DNA from: Amycolatopsis nigrescens CSC17Ta-90
GTDB lineage: Bacteria > Actinomycetota > Actinomycetes > Mycobacteriales > Pseudonocardiaceae
Assembly: GCF_000384315.1 (NCBI RefSeq)
Contig: NZ_ARVW01000001.1
Coordinates: 939,746 to 1,003,745 of the forward strand
DNA length: 64,000 nucleotides
Direction: 5' to 3'
Part shown: piece by piece, positions 1 to 7,968 of the stretch
Layout of the letters: every line of letters starts with the position of its first letter
Position numbering within the stretch: the first letter of the stretch is position 1
Made by a program: the position numbers and the translations under genes
Notes under the pieces: generated by a model
The model's database searches: none
What the model saw: only the letters and a program-made list of their open reading frames with translations
Told to the model about the DNA's origin: nothing

Positions 1-2
1 GG

Positions 3-131
3 TGGGCGCACCGGTGGCGCGCCCACCTCACTGACCCCGACGACCAGGGCGTCACGGCCGGGTTCCTTCTCCCCCCGGGAGAGAAGGAGCCGCGCGGGCC
101 GCTTCACCGCTGGGTCGTCAAGTTCACGTAG
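3..131 (+). CDS. C-terminal fragment of a gene entering from the left edge
   Basis: Reading frame 3 is open from the window edge to a TAG at 129-131. It gives a 42-residue tail that begins WAHRWRAHLTDPD and ends LHRWVVKFT. Third codon positions are overwhelmingly G or C, as in the real genes nearby, and the peptide is charged and mixed in composition, unlike the Arg/Ala-rich shadow frames. I do not recognise the family. The alternative is a minus-strand frame that is also open at the edge. The 107 bases between this stop and the next start would hold the promoter of the HxlR-type gene. Confidence 0.5.
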   Translation, partial: WAHRWRAHLTDPDDQGVTAGFLLPPGEKEPRGPLHRWVVKFT

Positions 132-238
132 GCGCACGGCGACCGATAGGACACTACGATTTGTGTATCCAGGGGTCAATAGGGTTCGTTCTTTGTAGCC
201 AGCGCTAAAATGGGCCCCAGTTGGAACCTGGGGGTCCC

Positions 239-1225
239 ATGTCCGAACCACTCGCCACCTGCGGGGTTCGCGCCGGCGAACCGGTGCGGCACGCCCTTGA
301 CCTGCTCGGCGACCAGTGGACGCTGCTCATCCTGCAGAGCGTGTTCCTGCACATCCGCCGCTACGAAGAGCTGCGGAGGCGCCTCGGCATCTCGCCGACC
401 GCGCTGTCCGGGCGGCTGAACGAGGCCGTGGCCGCCGGAATCCTCACCCGGGTGGCGTACCGCGACCACAACCGGACCAGGCTCGAATACCGGCTGACCG
501 AACAGGGCCTGCCGCTGTGGTCGCTGCTGGTGTCGATCTGGGCCTGGGAGCGGGAATGGGTGGCCGGCCGCCGCGAGCAGCTGCCCGCGCTGACGCACCT
601 GGACTGCGGGGTCGAGACGGCCGCCCCGCTGGGCTGCGGCGGCTGCCTGCGCACCGTGCGGCTGCGCGATGTGGACGCGGCGCAGGGCAAGCCGGCCACC
701 ATCCCGATGCCGAGCACGAGCAGGCGGTTCCGCCGCCGGGACGCGGACCGGCTGGCCGGTGACCCGCTGCTGTTCTTCCCGGCCACCATGGAGCTGCTCG
801 GTGACCGCTGGTCCATCGCGCTGATGGTCAGCTCCTTCTTCGGCGCCGAACATTTCTCCGAGTACCAGCGCGAGCTCGGCATCGGCCCGAGCGTGCTGTC
901 CGACCGGCTGGCGCGGCTGCGCCGAGTCGGCGTGCTGCGCACCGGGACCGCGGGCACCAGGACCGACGCGCACGCCTACCGGCTCACCGAGATGGGCCGG
1001 GCGTTCTTCCCAGCGCTGGCGTTCATCGTGGAGTTCGCGCGTACCCGCTGCCCGTCCGGCGAGGCCGGGGTGTTCCTGCGGCACCGCGACTGCGGCCACC
1101 GGCTGGCCCCGGTCCTGCTGTGCGATCACTGCGGGAAGCCGCTCGAACGGAACGCGGTCCGGTTCGAGGGCGGCCCGGACTGGTCCGTCCGGGTGCCCGC
1201 CGTCACCTCGCCGCCGGCGAAATGA
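239..1225 (+). CDS. Tandem HxlR-type winged-helix regulator with two Cys-rich tails
   Basis: This is a 328-residue transcriptional regulator containing two HxlR (MarR-like winged-helix) domains in one chain. HxlR proteins are usually about 110-130 residues and act as dimers. Domain one (about residues 15-105) carries LDLLGDQWTLLIL and the helix GISPTALSGRLNEAV. Domain two (about 175-270) carries MELLGDRWSIALMV and GIGPSVLSDRLARLR. Each is followed by a cysteine cluster, GCGGC after the first and CGHRL...CDHC after the second, that could form zinc-ribbon-like knuckles. ATG at 239 is preferred over an in-frame TTG at 221 because a GGGGG tract lies just upstream. The target is unknown. A single-chain pseudo-dimer is the likely architecture. 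Confidence 0.85.
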   Translation: MSEPLATCGVRAGEPVRHALDLLGDQWTLLILQSVFLHIRRYEELRRRLGISPTALSGRLNEAVAAGILTRVAYRDHNRTRLEYRLTEQGLPLWSLLVSIWAWEREWVAGRREQLPALTHLDCGVETAAPLGCGGCLRTVRLRDVDAAQGKPATIPMPSTSRRFRRRDADRLAGDPLLFFPATMELLGDRWSIALMVSSFFGAEHFSEYQRELGIGPSVLSDRLARLRRVGVLRTGTAGTRTDAHAYRLTEMGRAFFPALAFIVEFARTRCPSGEAGVFLRHRDCGHRLAPVLLCDHCGKPLERNAVRFEGGPDWSVRVPAVTSPPAK

Positions 1226-1299
1226 ACTCGCCTTCGATCGGTGCTCCTGACAGGCTGGAGCCTGAACGTCGCTGCACCCGTCACCACCTGGAGGTCCGT

Positions 1300-1506
1300 A
1301 TGTCCGAACAAACCCCGTCGCAGCAGGACGGTGCTCCGGAGGACGCTCAGGAGGACGGCGTCAAGCGCAAGTTCCGCGAGGCACTCGAACGCAAGCAGGC
1401 GCAGACCAAGGCGCGCCAGTCGCACGAGGACCGCGGGTCGAAGGTCGGCAACACCGCGCACGGCCCGGCCGCCGGGAAGCGCGAGTTCCGCCGCAAGAGC
1501 GGCTGA
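1300..1506 (+). CDS. DUF5302 family small protein
   Basis: This is a 68-residue, highly charged and hydrophilic protein. It has a central basic helix (KRKFREALERKQAQ) and a C-terminal stretch rich in Gly, Arg and Lys. The sequence matches what I know of the actinobacterial DUF5302 family, small proteins of unknown function. A GGAGG lies 7 nt before the ATG. The gene is followed after 10 nt by a strong palindrome and then by the convergent amino-acid dehydrogenase, so it is probably a single-gene unit. No function can be assigned. Confidence 0.8.
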   Translation: MSEQTPSQQDGAPEDAQEDGVKRKFREALERKQAQTKARQSHEDRGSKVGNTAHGPAAGKREFRRKSG

Positions 1507-1516
1507 CCCCCTGAAC

Positions 1517-1572
1517 GGCAAATAGCCGACTTTTTGCCCCCTGGCGTGCGGGCGAAAAGTCGGCTATTTGCC
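1517..1572. terminator. Palindrome family B, copy 1 (bidirectional terminator candidate)
   Basis: This 56-nt dyad has arms that begin GGCAAATAGCCGACTTTTTG and end with the near-complement GTCGGCTATTTGCC. It lies between the stop of the DUF5302 gene and the stop of the convergent dehydrogenase gene, where a two-way terminator is expected. A second copy of the same length is at 18547-18602, and even the upstream flank (TGACCCC...GAAC) is shared. Confidence 0.75.
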
Positions 1573-1578
1573 GGTGGG

Positions 1579-2652
1579 CTACGGGGTGCGGATGGAGCTC
1601 AGGCGGCTGATTTCGGCCATGCGCCGCTCGGCGAGCCGGTCGGCGGCGGTCACCGGGGGCACACCCTCGGCCTTCGCCAGCGCGAACACCGACTTGGTGG
1701 TGTCGAACAGCGCGGTGGTCTTGCGCTTGGCGCGGGCGAAGTCGAACCCGTGCAGCTCGTCGCTGACCTGGATCACGCCGCCGGCGTTGACCAGGTAGTC
1801 CGGCGCGAACAGGATGCCGCGGTCGTCCAGCTGCTTCTCCACCCCGGGATGGGCGAGCTGGTTGTTGGCGGCGCCGCAGACGATCTTGGCCCGCAGCACG
1901 GCGACGGTCTCGTCGTCGAGCACCCCGCCTAGCGCGCAGGGCGCGAAGACGTCCAGCTCCGAGCGGACCAGCGCACCGGCGTTCGCGGCCACCTCGACCC
2001 CGGGGTACTTCGCTTTGGTGCGCTCGATCGCGGCCGGTGCGACGTCGCTGATGACCACTTCGGCGCCGGCCTCGACCAGGTGCCCGACCAGGATGTGCCC
2101 GACCTTGCCGACCCCGGACACGCCGACCCGGCGCCCGGCCAGCTCGGGGTTGCCCCAGACGTGCTCGGCGGAGGCGCGCATGCCCTGGAAGACACCGAAC
2201 GCGGTGAGCACCGAGGAGTCGCCGGCCCCGCCGTCCTCGGGCGAACGCCCGGTGACGAACCGGCTTTCGCGGGCGACCACGTCCATGTCGGCCACGTAGG
2301 TGCCGACGTCGCAGGCGGTCACGTAACGCCCGCCCAACGACTGCACGAACCGCCCGTAGGCGCGCAGCAGCGCTTCGGACTTGACGGTGGCGGGGTCGCC
2401 GATGATCACCGCTTTGCCGCCGCCGAGGTCGAGCCCGGCCAGCGCGTTCTTGTAGGCCATGCCCTTGGACAGGGCGAGCACGTCGTCCAGTGCGGCGCTT
2501 TCGGAGGCGTACGGGTAGAACCGGGTGCCGCCCAGCGCGGGGCCCAGCGCGGTGGAGAAGATGCCGATGATCGCTTTCAGGCCGGTCGCTGCGTCCTGGC
2601 AGTAGACGACCTGCTCATGGCCGGTTTCCCGGCCGAATACCCCTTCGGTCAC
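1579..2652 (-). CDS. Leucine/valine-type amino-acid dehydrogenase
   Basis: This 357-residue NAD-dependent oxidative deaminase belongs to the Glu/Leu/Phe/Val dehydrogenase family and converts a branched-chain amino acid to its 2-oxo acid plus ammonia. The catalytic lysine lies in [10 protein letters not shown] (about residue 80). A Rossmann domain follows, with the nucleotide-binding motif [16 protein letters not shown] (about 175-190). The length fits valine dehydrogenase (Vdh) of Streptomyces or bacillar leucine dehydrogenase, and substrate preference cannot be read from sequence. The GTG at 2652-2650 is chosen because AAAGGAG lies 8 nt upstream; the longer reading frame has no such site. 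It is divergent from the phosphodiesterase gene across a 257-bp intergenic region that should hold both promoters. Confidence 0.88.
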   Translation of the reverse strand: MTEGVFGRETGHEQVVYCQDAATGLKAIIGIFSTALGPALGGTRFYPYASESAALDDVLALSKGMAYKNALAGLDLGGGKAVIIGDPATVKSEALLRAYGRFVQSLGGRYVTACDVGTYVADMDVVARESRFVTGRSPEDGGAGDSSVLTAFGVFQGMRASAEHVWGNPELAGRRVGVSGVGKVGHILVGHLVEAGAEVVISDVAPAAIERTKAKYPGVEVAANAGALVRSELDVFAPCALGGVLDDETVAVLRAKIVCGAANNQLAHPGVEKQLDDRGILFAPDYLVNAGGVIQVSDELHGFDFARAKRKTTALFDTTKSVFALAKAEGVPPVTAADRLAERRMAEISRLSSIRTP

Positions 2653-2909
2653 GGTGGTGACTCCTTTGTCTCCACCGGCTCGCGGGCTTGTGGCGCGCGA
2701 GACGGTGTTTCGGTTGTCGGTTGGCGCGGCGGAGCGCGGAAGGTCCTTCCCCACAGCGCCGCACTGGAGAACCTAGAGCCCGCCGCGCGCGGACGCCATG
2801 GGGGCACGGATGTTCGGCCACCGGACGTTCACCTGTTGGACGGCGTGCCGGACATGCACCGCTTCTAGGCTCATCCCGATTGGTTCGAACAAGTTACCAA
2901 GGAGGCGGC

Positions 2910-4439
2910 GTGCGAAGAGGAATCGTCCTGCTGACCGTGCTCACCACGGTCCTCGGCCTGAGCACGGGCGTGCCAGCGACGGCGGCACCGGCGAAGACCC
3001 CGAAGGCGCTGGTGATCGGTCTCGACGGGGCCAGGTTCGACAAGCTGCTGGCGGCGGACACCCCGAACGTGCACAAGCTGGTCGAGCGCGGTTACGCCGC
3101 GCGCAGCGCGCTCTACGGCAGCGGGATGGCGCCCACGGTCAGCGGCCCCGGCTGGTCCACCATCCTGACCGGGGTGTGGCCGGACAAGCACAAGGTGAAG
3201 GACAACTCGTTCGCCGGCAACGCGCTGGCCGACCACCCGAGCTGGCTGGCCAGGGCCGAGCAGGCCGCGCCCGCGCTGGACACCTATGCCGCGGTGGACT
3301 GGCAGCCGATCGGCGACCGGATCCTGCGCACCGGCCAGGACCGGAAGTTCGTGCTCGACGGGGACAGCGCCGGCTACCAGAAGACCGACGAGCAGGTGGC
3401 CGTGGACGCCGAAAAGCACCTCGCCGCAGACAAGGCCGACGCCTCGTTCGTCTACTTCGGACAGACCGATGAGGCTGGCCACGAGCACGGCGCGGATTCA
3501 CCCGAGTACGACGCCTCGCTGCGCACCGACGACGCGCTGATCGGCAGGCTGCTCGCCGCCGTCGAGAAGCGGCCGTCGTACCAGGACGAGGACTGGCTCG
3601 TGCTGCTGAGCACCGACCACGGGCACACCCCGGCCGGCGGCCACGGCGGCGACAGCCCCGAGGAGCGGATGACGTTCGTGATCGCGGCGGGGGGTGCGGT
3701 ACCGCCCGGAAAGCCTTCGGTGGCACCGAAAATCGTGGACATCGCGCCGACCGTGCTGCGGCACCTCGGCATCGGCGTCGCGGAAAGCTGGGGCTACGAC
3801 GGCTACCCGCTGGGCGCGGCACCGGCCGACGTCTTCGACGGCGCGGCCCTGAAACCGCGTCAGGACGAGACCGGGGTGCCGGCGGACCTGCCCGGCTGGA
3901 CGCACGACGGCCCCGGCGGCTGGTCCGTGCACAACGCCGCGGCCATGCCGGCCGGTACCGCCGAGTGGCAGGGCTGGGCGTTCACCACCGACGAGTTCTG
4001 GACCAGGACCGCGCCGGGCCAGCAGCGGGAGGCGAACGTGCGGGCCCGCGGCGTGTTCGCGGTGGCCGACCCGGACGAGTGGGACGACAAGGGCTCACCG
4101 TCGGCCCGCGGCGAGTTCGACTCGACCCTGCGCTCCCCCGCGATCGGGGTGGACGGCAAGAGCGAGGCCGAGATCGGCTTCGTGTCGCACTACCGCCAGG
4201 ACGGCACCCAGCGCGGCTCGCTCACGGTGTCCTTCGACGGCGGCCCGGAACAGCCCGTGCTCGCCTACGGGCCGGATGCCGGTGACGCCAACCGCGGCGG
4301 CGACATCCTGGCCACCCCGGTCTCCGCGAAGGTGCGGATTCCCGCCGGTGCGCGCGAAATGCGCGTTTCCTGGCGGCTATACGCGGCCGGCAACAACTGG
4401 TACTGGGCGGTCGACGCCCCGCGCGTCAGCACCCGCTGA
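2910..4439 (+). CDS. Secreted alkaline phosphatase-superfamily phosphodiesterase
   Basis: This 509-residue exported hydrolase is of the type I phosphodiesterase/nucleotide pyrophosphatase group of the alkaline phosphatase superfamily. Residues 1-27 form a signal peptide ending near ATAAPAK. Metal-site and catalytic features include VIGLDGARFD (Asp about 39), the probable Thr nucleophile in MAPTVSGPGW (about 76), QTDEAGHEHG, and STDHGHTPAGGHGG. The catalytic core reaches about residue 330, and the last 140 residues form a separate beta-rich tail of unknown role. The GTG start follows AAGGAGGCG. The natural substrate (nucleotide, lipid or sugar phosphodiester) cannot be inferred. It is convergent with the TetR gene downstream. 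Confidence 0.82.
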   Translation: MRRGIVLLTVLTTVLGLSTGVPATAAPAKTPKALVIGLDGARFDKLLAADTPNVHKLVERGYAARSALYGSGMAPTVSGPGWSTILTGVWPDKHKVKDNSFAGNALADHPSWLARAEQAAPALDTYAAVDWQPIGDRILRTGQDRKFVLDGDSAGYQKTDEQVAVDAEKHLAADKADASFVYFGQTDEAGHEHGADSPEYDASLRTDDALIGRLLAAVEKRPSYQDEDWLVLLSTDHGHTPAGGHGGDSPEERMTFVIAAGGAVPPGKPSVAPKIVDIAPTVLRHLGIGVAESWGYDGYPLGAAPADVFDGAALKPRQDETGVPADLPGWTHDGPGGWSVHNAAAMPAGTAEWQGWAFTTDEFWTRTAPGQQREANVRARGVFAVADPDEWDDKGSPSARGEFDSTLRSPAIGVDGKSEAEIGFVSHYRQDGTQRGSLTVSFDGGPEQPVLAYGPDAGDANRGGDILATPVSAKVRIPAGAREMRVSWRLYAAGNNWYWAVDAPRVSTR

Positions 4440-4442
4440 AGG

Positions 4443-4492
4443 GTGACCGGGCTCGTGGCCGGGCCGTGCCCGCCGTGGCGCGGACCGGTCAC
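4443..4492. terminator. Inverted repeat between convergent genes
   Basis: GTGACCGG (4443-4450) pairs with CCGGTCAC (4485-4492), and the interior is GC-rich with its own potential stem. It starts 4 nt after the phosphodiesterase stop and overlaps the stop of the minus-strand TetR gene. It is not a member of the recurring palindrome families and has no T-tract. Confidence 0.45.
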
Positions 4493-5121
4493 GACCCCGG
4501 CCAGTGCCGGACTCCGGTGAGCACGATGCCCAGCCCGTCCGCGAACCGCTGCTCCCCGTCACCGCCGAAAACACCCTCGGCAATCGCCGCCATCAGCGCC
4601 GGGTCCATGTGCTCGCTCAGGCCGTCCAGCACCTCGTCGTAACGGGGGTCGCGCTTGCCCGGCTCGGGGTAGACGGCCTGTTCTTCGATGGTGAAGCCGA
4701 CGACGAAGCTGTAGACGGTGAACATCGCGCGGCCCGCCCGGCGTGGCTCGAACCCGGAGGCGATGAGCCGCGCGAGCGCATTCCGGTTGGGCAGCTCGGG
4801 GTCGTTGAAGAAGGTGCCGGAGAAGACCTTCGCACCGTCCCGGTAGCCGAGCATCATCCGCCGCAGCGCGTGCGCCCTGGCGGCGAGGAACTCCGGCCAG
4901 TCCGCGTCGTCGGCGATGCTCGTCAGCTGGGGGGCTGCGTCCCGGTACATCTGGGTGGCCATCTCGTCGAGCAGTTCCTGCTTGTTCTTCATGTGCCAGT
5001 ACAGCGCCGGAGCCTTGACCCCGAGTTCGTCCGCGATCAGCCGCAGCGTGAGGCCGTTCAGCCCGACCTCGTTGAGCAGCCGCAGGCCGGCGCGGGCGAT
5101 GTCCCGCCTGTTCAAGGCCAT
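4489..5121 (-). CDS. TetR-family repressor (TetR_C type) beside a flavin monooxygenase
   Basis: This 210-residue regulator has an N-terminal helix-turn-helix typical of TetR proteins: ARAGLRLLNEVGLNGLTLRLIADELGVKAPALYWHMKNK spans about residues 10-48. A C-terminal ligand domain like that of tetracycline-type repressors follows (FSGTFFNDPELPN region). It is divergent from the FAD monooxygenase gene. The 91-bp spacer contains two 13-bp operator-like dyads, the layout of a drug-inducible repressor/modifying-enzyme pair. The inferred role is repression of its own gene and the monooxygenase until an aromatic polyketide-like ligand binds. Confidence 0.88.
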   Translation of the reverse strand: MALNRRDIARAGLRLLNEVGLNGLTLRLIADELGVKAPALYWHMKNKQELLDEMATQMYRDAAPQLTSIADDADWPEFLAARAHALRRMMLGYRDGAKVFSGTFFNDPELPNRNALARLIASGFEPRRAGRAMFTVYSFVVGFTIEEQAVYPEPGKRDPRYDEVLDGLSEHMDPALMAAIAEGVFGGDGEQRFADGLGIVLTGVRHWPGS

Positions 5122-5154
5122 GCCGGTGTCCTCCTTTTCGTCCGGGTTGACAGC

Positions 5155-5203
5155 TTAACGCTATTAAGGACATCCTGGGCAGCGGGTCATTTAACAACGT
5201 TAA
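5155..5203. promoter_or_regulatory. Paired TetR operators in the divergent promoter
   Basis: There are two 13-bp dyads. TTAACGCTATTAA (5155-5167) is imperfect and TTAACAACGTTAA (5191-5203) is a perfect palindrome around AAC. Their centres are 36 bp apart. The second runs directly into the AAGGAGG ribosome-binding site of the monooxygenase gene. This spacing resembles the twin operators of tet-type divergent promoters. Confidence 0.72.
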
Positions 5204-5212
5204 GGAGGGCTC

Positions 5213-6721
5213 GTGCAGGGGATCGAGACCGATGTGATCGTGGTGGGCGGGGGTCCCACCGGACTGATGCTGGCCTGCGAACTGGCGCTGGCCGGCGCGG
5301 GCGTGATCGTGCTGGACCGGCTGCCGGAGCGCACCGACCAGTCCAAGGCGCTCAACCTGCAGCCGCGTACCGCCGAGGTACTGGAGCAGCGCGGCCTGCT
5401 GGCGATGGCGCAGGACCGGTCGCTGGGCAACGTGGGCGACGGGCATTTCGCCGGGCTGCCGGTGGTCTACGACGGCTGGCGGACCCGTCATCCGTACCAG
5501 GTGGGCATTCCGCAGGCCAGGGTGGAGGAGGTGCTGGAGGAACGGCTGGCCAGCTACGGAATCGAGGTGCGCCGCGGGCACGAGCTGACCGGGTTCACGC
5601 AGGACGAGGACGGAGTCGTCGCCACGGTGCAAGGGCCGGATGGCGAACTGCGGCTGCGCGCCGGTTACCTGGCCGGCTGCGACGGCGGCCGCAGCGCAGT
5701 GCGCAAGGCGCTCGGCGTCGGGTTCCCCGGTATCGACGCGACCGAGTACGGCGTGGTCGCCGACGTGGTGCTGGCCGAGGTTCCGGCCGCCGTGCCGAAG
5801 CGGTGGACGTCCATGCGCGACATGCTCCGGCCGCGCGGCGACCGGCAGCTCACCGCCGGGCTGCTCCCGCTGGGCGAGCCCGGGCTGTACCGGCTGGCGT
5901 ACCGCGGCGAAAACAGCAAGCCGGAGGACCCGCGGGCGCCGGTGCCGCAGGCCGAGTTGGAAGCGGCGCTGCTGGTGGCCTACGACGAGGAGGTCACGGT
6001 TTCCGAGGTCCGCTGGGCGTCCCGGTTCGGCAACGGCTCCCGGCAGGCCGAGCGGTATCGGGTGGGCAGGGTGTTGCTGGCCGGCGACGCCGCGCACGTG
6101 CACGCGCCCGCCGGCGGGCAGGGCCTGAACCTGGGTGTGCAGGACGCGATGAACCTGGGCTGGAAGCTGGCCGCCGAGATCGCCGGCTGGGCGCCGCCGG
6201 GGCTGCTGGACAGCTACCACGACGAGCGGCATCCGGTGGGTGCCAGGGTGCTGGAGAACACCAGGGCGCAGGGCGTGCTGATGGACGACGGGCCAGGACC
6301 GTTCGCGCTGCGCAAGGTGTTCGCCAAGCTGATGGAACAGCCGGAGGTGACCAGGTATCTGTCCGGCATGGTGTCCGGTTTGGACATTCGCTACCCGCTC
6401 GACGGCGCGGACCACGAACTGCTCGGCGCCCGGATGCCGGACGTCGACCTGCGCGTGGCCGGGCAGGACCGCCAGGCCAGCTCGTTGCTGCACCACGGGC
6501 ACGGCGTGCTGCTCACCACGATGGCGCGGTACGGCGAGGCCGCGCGACCGTGGGCCGGGCGGGTGGACGTGGTGCCGGTGCCGGAGCTCCCCGGCTTCGA
6601 CGCCGCCGCGGTGCTGGTCCGCCCGGACGGCTACGTCTGCTGGACCGCCGCCACCGGCGACTCCCCCACCGAGCCGGTCAAACGACTCGAAGCGGCCCTG
6701 ACCGGCTGGTTCGGCGTCTGA
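5213..6721 (+). CDS. FAD-dependent aromatic monooxygenase (PHBH/TetX/Rox-like)
   Basis: This 502-residue class A flavoprotein monooxygenase uses NAD(P)H and O2 to hydroxylate an aromatic or polyketide substrate. The FAD-binding motif VVGGGPTGLMLACELA is at the N-terminus (about 10-25). The second FAD motif is LLAGDAAHVHAPAGGQGLN (about 285-303), followed by NLGWKLAAEI. A C-terminal thioredoxin-like domain seems to be present (about 400-500). The GTG start at 5213 follows AAGGAGG. The divergent TetR gene and operators suggest inducible detoxification, for example of a rifamycin- or tetracycline-like compound. A biosynthetic tailoring enzyme is the alternative, but no polyketide genes are nearby. 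Confidence 0.85.
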   Translation: MQGIETDVIVVGGGPTGLMLACELALAGAGVIVLDRLPERTDQSKALNLQPRTAEVLEQRGLLAMAQDRSLGNVGDGHFAGLPVVYDGWRTRHPYQVGIPQARVEEVLEERLASYGIEVRRGHELTGFTQDEDGVVATVQGPDGELRLRAGYLAGCDGGRSAVRKALGVGFPGIDATEYGVVADVVLAEVPAAVPKRWTSMRDMLRPRGDRQLTAGLLPLGEPGLYRLAYRGENSKPEDPRAPVPQAELEAALLVAYDEEVTVSEVRWASRFGNGSRQAERYRVGRVLLAGDAAHVHAPAGGQGLNLGVQDAMNLGWKLAAEIAGWAPPGLLDSYHDERHPVGARVLENTRAQGVLMDDGPGPFALRKVFAKLMEQPEVTRYLSGMVSGLDIRYPLDGADHELLGARMPDVDLRVAGQDRQASSLLHHGHGVLLTTMARYGEAARPWAGRVDVVPVPELPGFDAAAVLVRPDGYVCWTAATGDSPTEPVKRLEAALTGWFGV

Positions 6722-6725
6722 CCCG

Positions 6726-6769
6726 TCGTGAGTGGAAAGTGTTGCCCGGACAACACTTTCCACTCACGA
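6726..6769. terminator. Palindrome family A, copy 1
   Basis: This is a 44-nt dyad. The left arm TCGTGAGTGGAAAGTGTTG (6726-6744), loop CCCGGA and right arm CAACACTTTCCACTCACGA (6751-6769) form a perfect 19-bp stem. It starts 4 nt after the monooxygenase stop and is a terminator candidate. Four relatives lie elsewhere in the window. Confidence 0.75.
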
Positions 6770-6771
6770 CA

Positions 6772-6788
6772 GTTACCGCGGTGGTAAC
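6772..6788. promoter_or_regulatory. Operator-like dyad upstream of the DUF5753 regulator
   Basis: GTTACC-GCGGT-GGTAAC is a perfect 6-bp inverted repeat about 105 bp before the regulator start. It directly follows palindrome A1 and could be an autoregulatory site. There is no further evidence. Confidence 0.3.
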
Positions 6789-6892
6789 CCTCTTTCGGTG
6801 CGCACAATAGTGAATCGGCTTGGCATACAAGGGCCTTTACTAGCTCATCGGGCGAAATTTGTTGGGCTGTCGGGGCCTTAGTATCTCGTCGC

Positions 6893-7738
6893 ATGAGCGG
6901 CAACAGCCCGATAGCGAGAGCGCTGGGCAGGGCACTGCGTACAGCGCGCGAAGCAGCCGGACAGAGCCTTCGCGACGTGAGCGTGAAGATAGGCACGAGC
7001 ATTCCCACGATCTCCCGCTGGGAGACCGGCGATCGGTTTCCCCGGCCGGAAGACGTGTCAGCGATGCTCACCGCCGTCGGCGCCGACCCACGCCGCCGCG
7101 AGCAGTTGGTAGAACTGGCTCGCTACGCCAACCCCAAACAATGGCTGTCTTTACGCCTGGCCGACCGGGAACTCATGATGATGGCGTTCCTAGAGTACGA
7201 GCGATGCGCGCGGCGGATCGTCTACGCGGCGCCACTTCTGGTCCCTGGGCTACTGCAGACCAGCGGCTATACCAGGGCCATCATGACCACAGGCGGGCTC
7301 TCCCCGGCCGAAGCGGAAAGCCGGGTTCGAGTTCGAGCAGGCAGACGCGAGGTGCTGACCAAGCCCACCCCGGTGGAACTGCTGGCCCTAATCGGCGAAG
7401 CAGCCCTGCGCCACGAAATCGGCGGGCCGCCTGTGCTGCTGCACCAGCTGAAATATCTGGCTGCCTGCAGGGAACGGGCGAACATAGATCTGCGGGTGCT
7501 GCCAGACTCGGCCGGATGGACGCCCCTGCTGACCGGCCCCTTCATGCTGTTGGAGGACCACGAAGGCCAGTCCGTGGTCCAGCTTGAGTATCTGGTCTCC
7601 GGCGCTCTGTTCCACCTGCCCGAGGATGTTGACGCGTACCGGGAGGCCGTGCCTAAGCTGGTCGAAGCGGCATTGAGCCCGGCGGATAGCGCCCAGTTCA
7701 TCGCCCGGCGCACCGCAGAGCTGGAGGCCAAGACATGA
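6893..7738 (+). CDS. XRE-type regulator with DUF5753 (Scr1-like) domain
   Basis: This 281-residue protein has an N-terminal helix-turn-helix (about residues 8-65; LRDVSVKIGTSIPTISRWETGDRFP). A C-terminal DUF5753 domain follows (about 80-270; landmarks LVPGLLQTSGYTRAIM, VRAGRREVL and LLEDHEGQSVVQLEYLVSGALF). Such proteins are abundant in Streptomyces and Amycolatopsis, usually beside a DUF397 partner, and some affect development or antibiotic production. Here the DUF397 gene overlaps the 3' end (ATGA), so the two are co-translated. The protein presumably represses or activates its own promoter, with DUF397 as antagonist. Confidence 0.9.
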   Translation: MSGNSPIARALGRALRTAREAAGQSLRDVSVKIGTSIPTISRWETGDRFPRPEDVSAMLTAVGADPRRREQLVELARYANPKQWLSLRLADRELMMMAFLEYERCARRIVYAAPLLVPGLLQTSGYTRAIMTTGGLSPAEAESRVRVRAGRREVLTKPTPVELLALIGEAALRHEIGGPPVLLHQLKYLAACRERANIDLRVLPDSAGWTPLLTGPFMLLEDHEGQSVVQLEYLVSGALFHLPEDVDAYREAVPKLVEAALSPADSAQFIARRTAELEAKT

Positions 7739-7917
7739 ACCCGCCCGCACCCTGGCGCAAGTCCAGCCACAGCAGCAAAGAAGTGGAGTGCGTCGAGGTG
7801 GCTCTGGACAAGGACTGCGTCCGGGTGCGGGACAGCAAGAACCCCGGGATCGGCACCCTGAATCTGCCGCACAACACCTGGTCGGCCTTCCTTTCCCAGG
7901 TCAGCGGTCGTGAGTGA
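7735..7917 (+). CDS. DUF397 small protein partnered with the DUF5753 regulator
   Basis: This 60-residue protein has the family hallmarks WRKSSHSS near the N-terminus and VRDSKNPG in the middle. Its ATG overlaps the stop of the upstream regulator (ATGA at 7735-7738). DUF397 proteins are thought to bind or modulate their cognate DUF5753/HTH partner in an antitoxin- or antirepressor-like manner. The last three codons (CGT GAG TGA) lie inside palindrome A2, so the palindrome supplies both the C-terminus and the stop. Confidence 0.9.
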   Translation: MNPPAPWRKSSHSSKEVECVEVALDKDCVRVRDSKNPGIGTLNLPHNTWSAFLSQVSGRE

Positions 7918-7951
7918 AAAGTGTTGCTCGGGCAACAGTTTTCACTCACGA
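7908..7951. terminator. Palindrome family A, copy 2 (contains the DUF397 stop)
   Basis: Left arm TCGTGAGTGAAAAGTGTTG, loop CTCGGG and right arm CAACAGTTTTCACTCACGA give a 19-bp stem with one mismatch. The DUF397 stop TGA is at 7915-7917 within the left arm. The alpha/beta hydrolase start lies 17 nt beyond the right end. Confidence 0.72.
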
Positions 7952-7968
7952 GGTGGCAGGATTGTCTG

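Noticed and set aside
4559..6763. A 734-codon minus-strand frame spanning the TetR operators and monooxygenase
   Set aside because: It runs across the operator region and two real genes and shows the typical shadow composition.
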